Notes under the pieces: generated by a model
The model's input: the letters and a program-made list of their open reading frames with translations, nothing else
Told to the model about the DNA's origin: nothing
The model's database searches: none
Program-made: the position numbers and the translations under genes
In this document: piece by piece, positions 7,345-15,114 of the stretch
Layout of the letters: each line of letters starts with the position of its first letter
Position numbering within the stretch: position 1 is the stretch's first letter
Assembly: GCA_028532905.1 (NCBI GenBank)
Contig: JAQQAM010000142.1
Location: 1-32,493, forward strand
Source of the DNA: Spirochaetales bacterium
Lineage (GTDB): Bacteria > Spirochaetota > Spirochaetia > DSM-2461
Length of the DNA stretch: 32,493 nucleotides
Reading direction: 5' to 3'

Positions 7345-8019
7345 ATGTCAATTGAATCCCTGTTTGATGACTGTGCCCTGGATTATGACTCTGAAAGAAA
7401 AATTCTTGTTCCCTGTTTTGAAGATTTTTATGGAACTGCCCTGGAACAAATCCCTTTCGGGAAAGATGCATCATTAAAGGTGCTTGATCTTGGTGCAGGT
7501 ACCGGACTCTTTTCTTCCATGGTGTCCGCCCTGTATCCTCATGCAGAGTTGACTCTTTATGATATTTCACAGGGCATGCTTCATGAGGCCAGGAAAAGAT
7601 TCGAAAACAACAAAAAGTCCGTTCATTTTGTTGTGAAAGACTATTCAGAAAGTCCTATAGAAGGCAAATTTGATCTTATCATTTCTGCATTATCCATTCA
7701 TCATTTATCGGATATCGGAAAAAAACAGCTTTTTCAGAAAATATACAGGAACCTGAATGATAAAGGTGTATTTATTAATGCTGATCAGGCATTGGGTGAC
7801 AGTCCTGAGATTGAGCAGCAGTACAGATCGGTATGGGCCCGTCAGGTCAGGGACAAAGGCATAAGTGAAAAAGCATTTCAATCGGCACTGGAAAGAATGA
7901 AAGAAGATAAAATGTCCACATTGGCAGATCAGCTGGAGTGGATGAAACACGCAGGTTTCAGAAAAGTGAACTGCTGGTATAAAAATTACAGTTTTATTGT
8001 CTGTTCAGGAAGCAGATGA
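7345..8019 (+). CDS. Class I SAM-dependent methyltransferase
   Basis: A 224-residue cytoplasmic methyltransferase. Motif I is VLDLGAGTGLFSS (46-58), the acidic residue that binds the SAM ribose is Asp73 in LYDIS, and a post-motif segment reads FDLIISALSIHHLSD, the usual layout of UbiE-like enzymes. It acts on an unknown small molecule. The ATG follows AAGGA at 6 bases. It is transcribed alone, just inside the tRNA-bracketed segment, and is AT-rich like its neighbours. The family is certain; the substrate cannot be predicted. Confidence 0.88.
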   Translation: MSIESLFDDCALDYDSERKILVPCFEDFYGTALEQIPFGKDASLKVLDLGAGTGLFSSMVSALYPHAELTLYDISQGMLHEARKRFENNKKSVHFVVKDYSESPIEGKFDLIISALSIHHLSDIGKKQLFQKIYRNLNDKGVFINADQALGDSPEIEQQYRSVWARQVRDKGISEKAFQSALERMKEDKMSTLADQLEWMKHAGFRKVNCWYKNYSFIVCSGSR

Positions 8020-8032
8020 TAGGTCCTGAACG

Positions 8033-8061
8033 TTCCCCTGCGGGGCATTCCCCTGTATAAT
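8033..8061 (+). promoter_or_regulatory. Putative promoter of the two-component operon
   Basis: A perfect TATAAT lies at 8056-8061, 17 bases after a poor -35 (TTCCCC, 8033-8038), which suggests activator dependence. CCCC-TGC-GGGG (8035-8045) forms a small hairpin across the same stretch and could also end the preceding transcript. Confidence 0.4.
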
Positions 8062-8091
8062 AAATACTATTAAACAGGAGCCAGTACTGTC

Positions 8092-8754
8092 ATGAATGTA
8101 CTCATTGCCGATGATGAACCGAGAATGCGAAAACTCATTGCTGATTTTCTGAAGAAAGACGGCTACTCTACATTTGAAGCGGCAGACGGAGAGCAGGCTC
8201 TTGAGATTTTTTCAAGAGAGAGTATCCAACTTGTCATCCTTGATGTGATGATGCCCAAGTATGACGGCTGGTCGGTATGCAGGAAGATTAAAGAGGAATC
8301 TGATACTCCTGTATTTATGCTGACAGCACGCTGTGACAACTCGGATGAAATCTTCGGTTTTGAACTGGGAGCTGATGACTATATCAGAAAACCCTTCAGC
8401 CCCAGGGTTCTTGTGGCACGGGTCAATTCCCTGAGGAGAAAAATCGAAAAAAGGAATAGCCCTGCTGAATCCTTCGGGGGGCTTGAGTTGAACAGGCAGG
8501 GGCATTTCATCCTGATGGACTCCCGGAAGCTGGATCTGGCTCCCAAGGAATACGAACTTCTCCTTTATCTTATGGATCATCCCTCCCAGGCTCTCAGCAG
8601 GGAACAGATCCTGAATGCCGTATGGGATTTTGAATATTACAAAGGCATGCGGACTGTGGATACCCATATCAAAAAACTCAGGCAGAAACTGCAGGACTAT
8701 TCTGTTTATATTCAGACAGTGAGAAATTATGGCTACCGTTTCGAGGTCGAGTAA
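8092..8754 (+). CDS. OmpR-family response regulator
   Basis: A 220-residue DNA-binding response regulator. The receiver domain (1-120) has the acidic pocket Asp7-Asp8, the phospho-acceptor Asp51 in VILDVMMP, the switch threonine in MLTA and the lysine in RKPFS. The winged-helix output domain follows, with KEYELLLYLMDHPSQALSREQIL and a C-terminal TVDTHIKKLRQKL and RNYGYRF. An AGGAG lies 11 bases before the ATG. Its stop codon overlaps the start of the kinase gene (TAATG), so the two are translated together. It presumably controls nearby genes in response to the kinase. The convergent CotH operon is a candidate target, an inference from position only. Confidence 0.95.
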   Translation: MNVLIADDEPRMRKLIADFLKKDGYSTFEAADGEQALEIFSRESIQLVILDVMMPKYDGWSVCRKIKEESDTPVFMLTARCDNSDEIFGFELGADDYIRKPFSPRVLVARVNSLRRKIEKRNSPAESFGGLELNRQGHFILMDSRKLDLAPKEYELLLYLMDHPSQALSREQILNAVWDFEYYKGMRTVDTHIKKLRQKLQDYSVYIQTVRNYGYRFEVE

Positions 8755-10268
8755 TGTTCAGAAAATTATCCATCAGGACCAAGGTATTTTCCTGGATCAT
8801 TTCCCTTATACTGCTGTTTCTCCTTCTGTCTTTTCTGTTTACAGCCTTTCTGTTTAAACCCTACTATATTCTCAGGGATCAGAAGGAAATGCACGAAACC
8901 AGCGAGCTTCTTGCGTCTCTGGTTCCCTTGAATAATACAGAACTGGATACAGCCATAGAACGGGCTGAGAGAATGCAGGGGTATATGATTGAAATCATTT
9001 CCAGTGAGGGGGGTCTTCTGTACCCGGAGGAGGAGAGCTCCCCTCAGTTTCCGCCGGGATTGCATCCGGAACATCTGCCCCCTCCCGGACATCAGGGGAT
9101 CAACGTTCTGCCTCCTCCACCGGATTTCCGCTGGATCAGAGATGAATTAGACAAGCGGAGTGATTCCAATTTTATTTATAATGATGAATACGATGACAGA
9201 TTAAAGTCTCATATCCTCCATATTTATTATCTGATGGAAGACGGTGGTATGATTCATCTGAATCATCCTGTGGAGCCTATTGAGCAGAGTGTGATTATAT
9301 CGACTCAGTTCATTCTGTTTACAGGAGTCATTGATCTCATTGTCGGTATTCTGGCAGCCTTCCTGATTGCCCGGTTTTTTACAACTCCCGTTAAAGAGCT
9401 GACCTCCATTGCCAGAGATATGTCCAGACTGGATTTCAGCAGGAAATATGAAAGCAATAATGAGGATGAAATCGGAGATTTGGGACGTAGCCTGAACTCT
9501 CTCTCTGATCAGCTGCACAATTCATTAAACGAGCTGAACTCTCTTAATCATTCTCTACAGGATGAAATTGAGAGAAAAAGACGGATAGATGAGATGCGAA
9601 AGGGATTTATTGCCAATGTTTCTCATGAACTGCGGACTCCATTATCCCTGATTAAGGGCTATGCGGAAGGTCTGCAGGATAATATCAGTGAAGACAGGGA
9701 AAGCAGAGAGTATTACTGCAGTATTATAATGGATGAAACTCAGAAAATGGAAAAACATGTGGGGAGTCTTCTTGATCTGTCACAGCTTCAGTCTCAGCTC
9801 ATTCCCCTTGAAATCAAAGAGTTTGACATTGCCCAGCTCATAGTGGATACCGGCAAAAAATACAGAAAGAAATTTCAGGAAAACCATATTCAATTCAGCT
9901 TTCATCATGCCGGAACTCTTCTGGTCTCTGCTGACAGGGATAAAACAGAGCAGATTCTGGTCAACTATCTGGATAATGCCATCAACCATTGTGAGGGGGA
10001 ACGGAAGATTGCTGTAACCCTCGTCAGAACGGAATCGGATCTTCTTCGGGTAAAAGTCTCCAACCAGGGAGTTCAGATTCCGGAGGATTCCCTGGAAAAA
10101 ATATGGGACAGCTACTACAAAGTGGATAAAGCCCGAACCCGCGCATACGGGGGAACAGGTCTGGGCTTATCCATTGTAAAAGCCATTCAGGAGCAGTATG
10201 GTCAAAACTGCGGGGCTGAAAATTACAGTGAAGGTGTTATTTTCTGGTTTGATTTGACTCCGGTTTAA
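8754..10268 (+). CDS. Membrane sensor histidine kinase
   Basis: A 504-residue partner of the preceding regulator. It has helix 1 (about 12-35), an external loop (36-178), helix 2 (179-205), a HAMP linker (about 208-260), a phosphorylation helix with His291 in NVSHELRTP, and the ATPase domain. The N box is NYLDNAIN (404-411), the G1-like segment SNQGVQIP (436-443) and the G2 box GGTGLGL (466-472). The G1 wording N-x-G..IP recalls the VanS branch and need not mean loss of activity. The sensor loop contains a striking proline-rich stretch (about 97-123, including LPPPGH and LPPPP). The gene overlaps the regulator by one base and ends 4 bp from the convergent barrel gene. Confidence 0.95.
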   Translation: MFRKLSIRTKVFSWIISLILLFLLLSFLFTAFLFKPYYILRDQKEMHETSELLASLVPLNNTELDTAIERAERMQGYMIEIISSEGGLLYPEEESSPQFPPGLHPEHLPPPGHQGINVLPPPPDFRWIRDELDKRSDSNFIYNDEYDDRLKSHILHIYYLMEDGGMIHLNHPVEPIEQSVIISTQFILFTGVIDLIVGILAAFLIARFFTTPVKELTSIARDMSRLDFSRKYESNNEDEIGDLGRSLNSLSDQLHNSLNELNSLNHSLQDEIERKRRIDEMRKGFIANVSHELRTPLSLIKGYAEGLQDNISEDRESREYYCSIIMDETQKMEKHVGSLLDLSQLQSQLIPLEIKEFDIAQLIVDTGKKYRKKFQENHIQFSFHHAGTLLVSADRDKTEQILVNYLDNAINHCEGERKIAVTLVRTESDLLRVKVSNQGVQIPEDSLEKIWDSYYKVDKARTRAYGGTGLGLSIVKAIQEQYGQNCGAENYSEGVIFWFDLTPV

Positions 10269-10272
10269 TCCC

Positions 10273-11607
10273 CTAGAAAGAATACTTCAGCTGACAGTCT
10301 ATTTTCATGGAACTGTCTTCCAGTGACAGGGTCTCTCCTGTATTCAGTTCATAAACGGCATTAAAGGCATTGCCTGCCAGCAGATAGGACAGGGAGAGAT
10401 CAAACTCGAGACCGTCGCTTAATTGGAGGCTGTTGTGTATATCAGCTACCAATCCAATAAGACTGTAAAAATATCCATCACCTCTGAACAGATCTCCTGT
10501 GTTGGCGGCTCCCAGAATAAACTCTGTTTCAAGATCAAGGGGCATTATATGTTTAAATTCATAACGATATCCCAGTTCATAGATCAATAATCCGGGATCA
10601 TTATAGCTGATCACCCCATCGCTCAGGTTATTACTGACTATACTGAGACTCTCATCATCAAAGTATGCCTGACTGCTATAGGGACTTCCTCCGAAAAGCA
10701 GACCGAGTCCTGTATCCAGATTTCCCTCACCATCCAGGGTCTGAAACTGCCCCAGAGTGTCAAGTGAACCGTCTGAGCCGCTTGTCATATTGAATCGTGT
10801 GAAAATCGTATTGCGTTTGTTTGGTTCCAGCTTCAGTTTAATCCTAGTGAAATGAGCGGAGAGGGGGAGGGCGTATGTAACAACCTTTCCGAAGTTATAG
10901 GTATAGACTGCTTCAATTGAGAAGTCATTTATTTGTCCGGCAGTCTCGAAACCAAGCCAGCAGGAATTATATGTCAGTTCTTCGGTATCTCCATGATAGA
11001 ACATGGACCACAGGTCCAGATCCAGCAGAGTATCCTGATTCACTCCCAGATAAAAGAGATGATCCATATATTCAAGGGGCTGAGTACTTTCGTTATTCCC
11101 TTCAGTCAGGTTTGCTGCGGAATAGAATGTTTTGAGTTTCAAAAAGTCAAAATCATACTTGCCCTGCAGCCCCCACTCATCACTATCATAAACATAGTTT
11201 CCCGGTGTATTGATATCTATAATACCGGCTTTCATCTTGAAGGAGTTTTCCTGAAAACCAAGATACAGTTCTTTCATCTCAAGATCCAGAACATCTCCAA
11301 AGCTCAGATCCTCCTGGGTAAATTCCACATTTCCCCATTCCAGGAGGCTGTTCACATAAAAGGGGGAGTCCCATGTGACCTTCAGGCCAAGTCTGCCCCG
11401 TGCATCCCAGGCAATACTGCCGTCTGCTGTTTCATAATCCATATCATAGTTGTTCAGGTAGGCGGAACGGGTTCTTATTTCCCCCCCCATATCAAAGTCT
11501 ATGCCCCAGAGAGTAAAGTCTCCAAAGTTTTGATGGGCAGTCCCGTCATCAGCTTGAAGAACTGCTGCTGAACACAGGATCAGGAACACCAGAATCTTTT
11601 TTTTCAT
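10273..11607 (-). CDS. Outer-membrane beta-barrel protein
   Basis: A 444-residue protein with a cleavable signal peptide (MKKKILVFLILCSAAVLQA) and no later hydrophobic helix. The body alternates polar and aromatic residues in short strands and ends in KYSF, a terminal phenylalanine as expected of barrels inserted by BAM. It is likely a porin or surface channel; no specific family is recognised. It is the last gene of the CotH-VTC-DUF4956 operon, 3 bases after the DUF4956 gene, so it probably works at the cell surface with them. Its stop codon lies 4 bp from that of the convergent sensor kinase. Confidence 0.75.
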   Translation of the reverse strand: MKKKILVFLILCSAAVLQADDGTAHQNFGDFTLWGIDFDMGGEIRTRSAYLNNYDMDYETADGSIAWDARGRLGLKVTWDSPFYVNSLLEWGNVEFTQEDLSFGDVLDLEMKELYLGFQENSFKMKAGIIDINTPGNYVYDSDEWGLQGKYDFDFLKLKTFYSAANLTEGNNESTQPLEYMDHLFYLGVNQDTLLDLDLWSMFYHGDTEELTYNSCWLGFETAGQINDFSIEAVYTYNFGKVVTYALPLSAHFTRIKLKLEPNKRNTIFTRFNMTSGSDGSLDTLGQFQTLDGEGNLDTGLGLLFGGSPYSSQAYFDDESLSIVSNNLSDGVISYNDPGLLIYELGYRYEFKHIMPLDLETEFILGAANTGDLFRGDGYFYSLIGLVADIHNSLQLSDGLEFDLSLSYLLAGNAFNAVYELNTGETLSLEDSSMKIDCQLKYSF

Positions 11608-11610
11608 AAT

Positions 11611-12213
11611 CTACTCCATATACACAGTAATGCTGGCGGTATCTTTCAGATAATCGATCTTGTTTACTTTAATATCGCTGATTTTATATCCGGTTCTCTC
11701 TTCAAGGACTCTGATCAGTTCATCCCTTCTGTCTTCATGAATCAGCTCAATCTGTTCAAACAGAATCTTCCGGGAAGGCTTATAGTTTTTCAGCCACTTT
11801 CTCTCCATGATAAAAATCGCCATAACGATGATTATGTTGGCGAATACAATCTCAGCAAGACAGAGTTCCGATGTAATTGTTGAATTGATGGTCGCCATGA
11901 TGATGGATGTAAACATAAAGGTCATTTCCTTTATGGGGATGGCCTCTGTTCTGTATCTGAGTATAGAAAAAATGGCAAATAATCCAAAGGCAAAACCGGT
12001 TTCCAGAACTATCCTGCTCAGAAAACTGGCCACAAAAAATATGAGAATGTTAAATACTATAAAATTGAACAGGAATTGTGAATTGTTGTTCACTTTGTAA
12101 TAGGTTCCCATCAGGATTGTCATAAATATTATATTCATCAGAAAGCGCAGCAGGAGAATCTGTACTTCGGGATGATAACAGATAAGCTGTTGAATCAGAT
12201 CATTTTGGAGCAT
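11611..12213 (-). CDS. DUF4956 membrane protein
   Basis: A 200-residue protein with about four membrane helices in residues 18-140 and a soluble C-terminal domain (141-200). The segment GLFAIFSILRYRTEAIPIKEMTF is the hallmark of the DUF4956 family. No enzymatic role is known. These proteins are usually encoded next to VTC-type polyphosphate polymerase and CotH proteins, as here. In yeast the VTC polymerase domain is attached to membrane helices that carry the polymer across the membrane, so DUF4956 may supply the missing membrane part for the soluble VTC protein next to it. That role is an inference. The gene lies 12 bases after the VTC gene and 3 bases before the barrel gene. Confidence 0.85.
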   Translation of the reverse strand: MLQNDLIQQLICYHPEVQILLLRFLMNIIFMTILMGTYYKVNNNSQFLFNFIVFNILIFFVASFLSRIVLETGFAFGLFAIFSILRYRTEAIPIKEMTFMFTSIIMATINSTITSELCLAEIVFANIIIVMAIFIMERKWLKNYKPSRKILFEQIELIHEDRRDELIRVLEERTGYKISDIKVNKIDYLKDTASITVYME

Positions 12214-12225
12214 AATTATTCCTTT

Positions 12226-12993
12226 CTAATTAATTTCAAGTCTTTTCTGGAGAAAGAGAGATTTACGGATTTCTCTGTTTTTAATCTTCATATGATTCTT
12301 TTTTACATCACTGCAGAGATCGGATATACCAAGGCAGTATTTACTGAAGGACAGTCTCTTGATCTTCATCTGACTGAGGACCCCAGCCATAACTGATTTG
12401 TTAAGATCACCCTCATGTTTGATCTCGATGACTGCTAAATCGTTATATTCATTTTCTTTATCAAAACTTGCGCATTTAAGGTTCACATCAATTGTGATTC
12501 TTTCGGTTTCGGAATGATCCACAAGCATCAGCCTCCGGTACCGGATAATCAATTTCTGTTCCAGATTCTGCAGTTCCGGGGGTAGGGCCGTCTGGAGGAA
12601 TTCAGTCGTTTTCCTTACATTTTCCTCTGCATCAAGTTTTATTCGGTTTTTGATAACCCGTTTTTTATTATTTTTGAATTTGACTTCCAGATATTCGCTG
12701 CCTGTCAGCTCATAAGTCCTGTACCGTACTTTGTAACGGTTCAGTTTTCCGTTCTGATGAGCGCCGTAAAGTTTAAAATCCTGTGTATCAAAATAGACCG
12801 ACTTGTAGGGCATTATATTTTCACCGTTGATGTCAAGGATTTTGTAGTCTTCCACCACCCGCCCCAATATGACAGGCAGGAGCTCCCTATGGACTGTGTA
12901 TTTCACCTCTTTCCTGTTCATCAGCCTTACTGCATTCATGTTCTTCAGCAGAATGCTGGGGAACTCCTGGCAGATTCTATTCAAATTCTGCAT
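12226..12993 (-). CDS. VTC-domain protein, putative polyphosphate polymerase
   Basis: A 255-residue soluble protein of the VTC family, a branch of the triphosphate-tunnel fold. The tunnel residues expected in this fold are visible: RKEVKY (27-32), the basic strand RYKVRYR (86-92), EYLEVK (100-105), RYRR (151-154), EIK (190-192) and SFSKY (215-219). Eukaryotic relatives make polyphosphate from ATP; bacterial members are much less studied. There is no signal peptide or membrane helix, so it should act in the cytoplasm, probably at the membrane with DUF4956. It starts 4 bases after the CotH-like gene stop codon. It is strongly AT-rich (about 33-37% GC in two counted lines). Confidence 0.85.
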   Translation of the reverse strand: MQNLNRICQEFPSILLKNMNAVRLMNRKEVKYTVHRELLPVILGRVVEDYKILDINGENIMPYKSVYFDTQDFKLYGAHQNGKLNRYKVRYRTYELTGSEYLEVKFKNNKKRVIKNRIKLDAEENVRKTTEFLQTALPPELQNLEQKLIIRYRRLMLVDHSETERITIDVNLKCASFDKENEYNDLAVIEIKHEGDLNKSVMAGVLSQMKIKRLSFSKYCLGISDLCSDVKKNHMKIKNREIRKSLFLQKRLEIN

Positions 12994-12997
12994 GGAA

Positions 12998-14437
12998 TCA
13001 ATACCCGCTGAGGTAGCTTTCTGCCCTGCTGAGTCTGCCTGAAATCTGATTTTTCAGATCATCAATATCACTGTAGAAATCACTGCTGTCATATCCACTG
13101 TCATGCCAGGTATACCCATCTATTTCCGCAGTAACAGAATCTTCTATCAGAGCGGCATAGCAGTCTATCCATGAATCAAACTGAGTTTCATCAAACAGGC
13201 TGTCTGAATCTACAAAAAAGGAGGCAATGTATTTATCATAATCATCTCTGTAGTCTTCCAGATCCAGTATGTTTTCAAGAAGAGGCCATCCGTTGTAGGC
13301 CCCTCTGGATGAATCACTGCCGACATCAATACTCAGACAGAGGCTGCTGTCGGTGAATGATTCATTCAGGTCCCAGGGAAACCATGAAAAGCGGTCTCCA
13401 TCATTGGGATCTGCATAAAGATAGTAGTTATGGGCTTTTTCTCCATAAACATCCCAGTTCTGAATCGTATTGTTCACGGCCAGATATTTCAGAAATTTAT
13501 CAACATCAAATACAGATTCTATGGTGGACTGCCATGTGGAATCGCTTAATCCTGACGAGTCTATGGCCTCAATTAAATCTTTGATGTCACTCCAGTCCGC
13601 CTCATCTTCATTATTGGATTTACCATAGTAGTCAGTATTGAAATTATCTTCTGAGAGTGTCGAGTTATACTCATCATCCGGTTTATACAGATTACCACTG
13701 CTGCTGCCGAACTGTTCTTCCAGCATCTGATCAGAGGGATCCTCTATCATGGCATAAAGACCCCAGTAAACAGGTCCTTCTCCATCACCGCAGTCGATAT
13801 AGACCTCACAGAATGTTGCCCGGGCCGCTTCGACTCCGGCTTCCCTGTATGTTTCGGATGCCAGCACGTCTCGGATCATAGGATCATCGTTTTTCCCATT
13901 GCTGAATGTCATTTTCCTGAATCCCCAGAATCTCTGTCCTTCAATGACAGTCCAGACATCATCGTAATAGTCAAAATTCAGACGAAAGGGGAGTTTATGA
14001 ATACCGCTCTGCCAGGAGTCTCTCAAAGAGGAGTTTCCCTTATACCTCATGGCCACGTACCACCAGGTCTGATCATTAAACTCCACTGTGACAGGCACAT
14101 AAATCGGATCGTCATCGGCTATTGTCATCCTACCGGATGATCCAAAGGAGCCGTACAGATCTGTCATATCATCTTCCATCATCTCGTAATAGGCACTGTT
14201 AATAGTAATGTCCATACGATGCACAGTCGTCGTGTTGGAATCAAATAGTTGTTCATAATCCGGGTCGGCTTCTGAACTGTGACTGTCAAAAGTCCACCCT
14301 TCCCAGCTTTCAATGCTCTCCAGATAGGAGAGTTCTCCAAAGTCCTCAACTGTTTCGGAAAGAAAGTTTTCGCAGGAAACCAATTTCAGCAGTAAAGGCA
14401 ACAGTAATACTGTTCTGTATTTTTTAAGGTCAGTCAT
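12998..14437 (-). CDS. CotH-like lipoprotein (secreted protein kinase family)
   Basis: A 479-residue protein with an N-terminal hydrophobic segment and lipobox LVSC, with Cys22 as the lipidation site. The mature part shows the CotH pattern: RYKGNSS (131-137), GFRKMTFSNG, VYWGLYAMIED, NNTIQNWDVYG (322-332), NYYLY (337-341) and the metal-site segment WFPWDLNESF (352-361). CotH of Bacillus spores is an atypical kinase that phosphorylates secreted coat proteins. A lipid-anchored, acidic, serine- and aspartate-rich version suggests phosphorylation of envelope proteins, provided ATP or another donor is available outside the cytoplasm. It is the first gene of the four-gene operon. The ATG follows a weak GGGTG ribosome site. 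Confidence 0.88.
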   Translation of the reverse strand: MTDLKKYRTVLLLPLLLKLVSCENFLSETVEDFGELSYLESIESWEGWTFDSHSSEADPDYEQLFDSNTTTVHRMDITINSAYYEMMEDDMTDLYGSFGSSGRMTIADDDPIYVPVTVEFNDQTWWYVAMRYKGNSSLRDSWQSGIHKLPFRLNFDYYDDVWTVIEGQRFWGFRKMTFSNGKNDDPMIRDVLASETYREAGVEAARATFCEVYIDCGDGEGPVYWGLYAMIEDPSDQMLEEQFGSSSGNLYKPDDEYNSTLSEDNFNTDYYGKSNNEDEADWSDIKDLIEAIDSSGLSDSTWQSTIESVFDVDKFLKYLAVNNTIQNWDVYGEKAHNYYLYADPNDGDRFSWFPWDLNESFTDSSLCLSIDVGSDSSRGAYNGWPLLENILDLEDYRDDYDKYIASFFVDSDSLFDETQFDSWIDCYAALIEDSVTAEIDGYTWHDSGYDSSDFYSDIDDLKNQISGRLSRAESYLSGY

Positions 14438-14616
14438 CTATTTCACCCATCCCGGTTTAATGCCTTTGAGCCTAAAACTTCAGGATGACTTATAGATGTC
14501 TCTTTTGTGACCATTGTGAAAACTTTTTCAGGATGCAGGGGGCACAATCCATGTTGGATTTGTAGCGGATGGACATTCATACCGGTTCCGGCTGAATGTC
14601 CTCCTGTCAGATTGCG

Positions 14617-14747
14617 CTCCAGGTATTCGAAGCCGCATTTCAGGTTCGAGTCCTACCCGGTTTTGTACCGTAAATTCTACTGATTATAAATAAAAAAGAG
14701 TAAGGATAAATCCTTACTCTATCTTGATTTAGCAGGGGTAGGACTCG
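14617..14747. repeat. Direct repeat, left copy
   Basis: This 131-bp stretch recurs at 14825-14955 with a constant offset of 208 bp. The first 104 bases are identical, the next ten differ at several positions, and the last 17 (tRNA 3' end) are identical. Weaker similarity extends about 25 bases leftward. It contains the reversed T-arm AGGTTCGAGTCCTACCC, a terminator and the tRNA-fMet 3' end. Confidence 0.95.
14692..14720 (-). terminator. Orphan duplicate of the tRNA terminator
   Basis: An 11-bp stem AGAGTAAGGAT / ATCCTTACTCT with a T-run on the minus strand. It is identical to the terminator of tRNA-fMet copy 2 but lies behind a tRNA relic. Confidence 0.8.
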
Positions 14748-14782
14748 CTTTTCGGTCAACAGCATCCTGCTGCTGCCCTGCA
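14730..14782 (-). pseudogene. Relic of an initiator tRNA gene
   Basis: The last 18 bases of tRNA-fMet (plus-strand TAGCAGGGGTAGGACTCG) are intact here, but the central part is replaced. On the minus strand GCAGGG (complement of 14776-14781) can still pair with the acceptor 3' strand CCCTGC. An internal hairpin CAGCA-GGA-TGCTG lies between. The anticodon arm and most of the T and D arms are gone. It is either a decayed tRNA copy or an attachment-site scar carrying the tRNA 3' end. The gene-free stretch 14438-14937 holds this relic, the two repeat copies and no open reading frame. Confidence 0.6.
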
Positions 14783-14824
14783 ATCCCTCCTTCAATGCTA
14801 AAATGACCTCCTGTCATTTTGCTT

Positions 14825-14955
14825 CTCCAGGTATTCGAAGCCGCATTTCAGGTTCGAGTCCTACCCGGTTTTGTACCGTAAATTCTACTGATTATAAATA
14901 AAAAAGAGTAAGGATAAATCCTTACTCTGTATTGCTTTAGCAGGGGTAGGACTCG
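14825..14955. repeat. Direct repeat, right copy
   Basis: Second copy of the 131-bp unit. Here it runs into the functional tRNA-fMet gene. The reversed T-arm at 14850-14866 is an exact 17-bp inverted copy of the tRNA's own T-arm at 14944-14960, so the tRNA end, terminator and reversed arm together form a nested palindrome. Confidence 0.95.
14900..14928 (-). terminator. Terminator of tRNA-fMet copy 2
   Basis: An 11-bp stem AGAGTAAGGAT / ATCCTTACTCT followed on the minus strand by TTTTTT, about 10 bases past the tRNA 3' end. Confidence 0.88.
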
Positions 14956-15010
14956 AACCTACGGCCTTCGGGTTATGAGCCCGACGAGCTGCCAACTGCT
15001 CCACCCTGCG
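14938..15010 (-). tRNA. Initiator tRNA-fMet (CAU), copy 2
   Basis: Identical over all 73 bases to the copy at 7040-7112, with the same initiator marks (C1 opposite U72, A11:U24, three G:C pairs above the CAU loop) and no encoded CCA. Flanks differ apart from promoter elements and the terminator design. It marks a sharp change from AT-rich DNA on the left to GC-rich DNA on the right. Confidence 0.97.
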
Positions 15011-15024
15011 TCGTTTGCTCAATG

Positions 15025-15053
15025 AAGATATGCTGTATCCGGATAATTGTCAA
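15025..15053 (-). promoter_or_regulatory. Promoter of tRNA-fMet copy 2
   Basis: Minus strand: TTGACA (15048-15053), 17 bases, TATCTT (15025-15030). The hexamers and spacing equal those of copy 1, while most of the spacer differs, so both genes are probably expressed. Confidence 0.85.
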
Positions 15054-15114
15054 TAGAAAGTTTAAAAAAAGTTAAAATATCGTTTTTCTCACATCCGGTC
15101 ATGAATCCCGGTGG

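Larger units (their letters stand above)
7113..14937. other. AT-rich segment between two identical tRNA-fMet genes
   Basis: The segment is flanked by identical 73-bp tRNA genes in direct orientation. Hand-counted 60-base lines inside are 32-37% GC (7621, 9841, 12601, 12661, 13441), against 58-62% for lines outside (4681, 15601, 26881); a line of the 6439 gene is 40%. It holds a methyltransferase, a two-component system and the CotH/VTC operon. The right edge carries a partial tRNA copy resembling an attachment-site scar. No integrase is present, so this may be a degenerate island, or a native segment between duplicated tRNA genes. Confidence 0.45.

Noticed and set aside
14621-14666. A complete plus-strand tRNA ending in the reversed T-arm
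   Set aside because: Only the T-arm 3' half matches; no acceptor, D or anticodon arm could be folded from the sequence before it.
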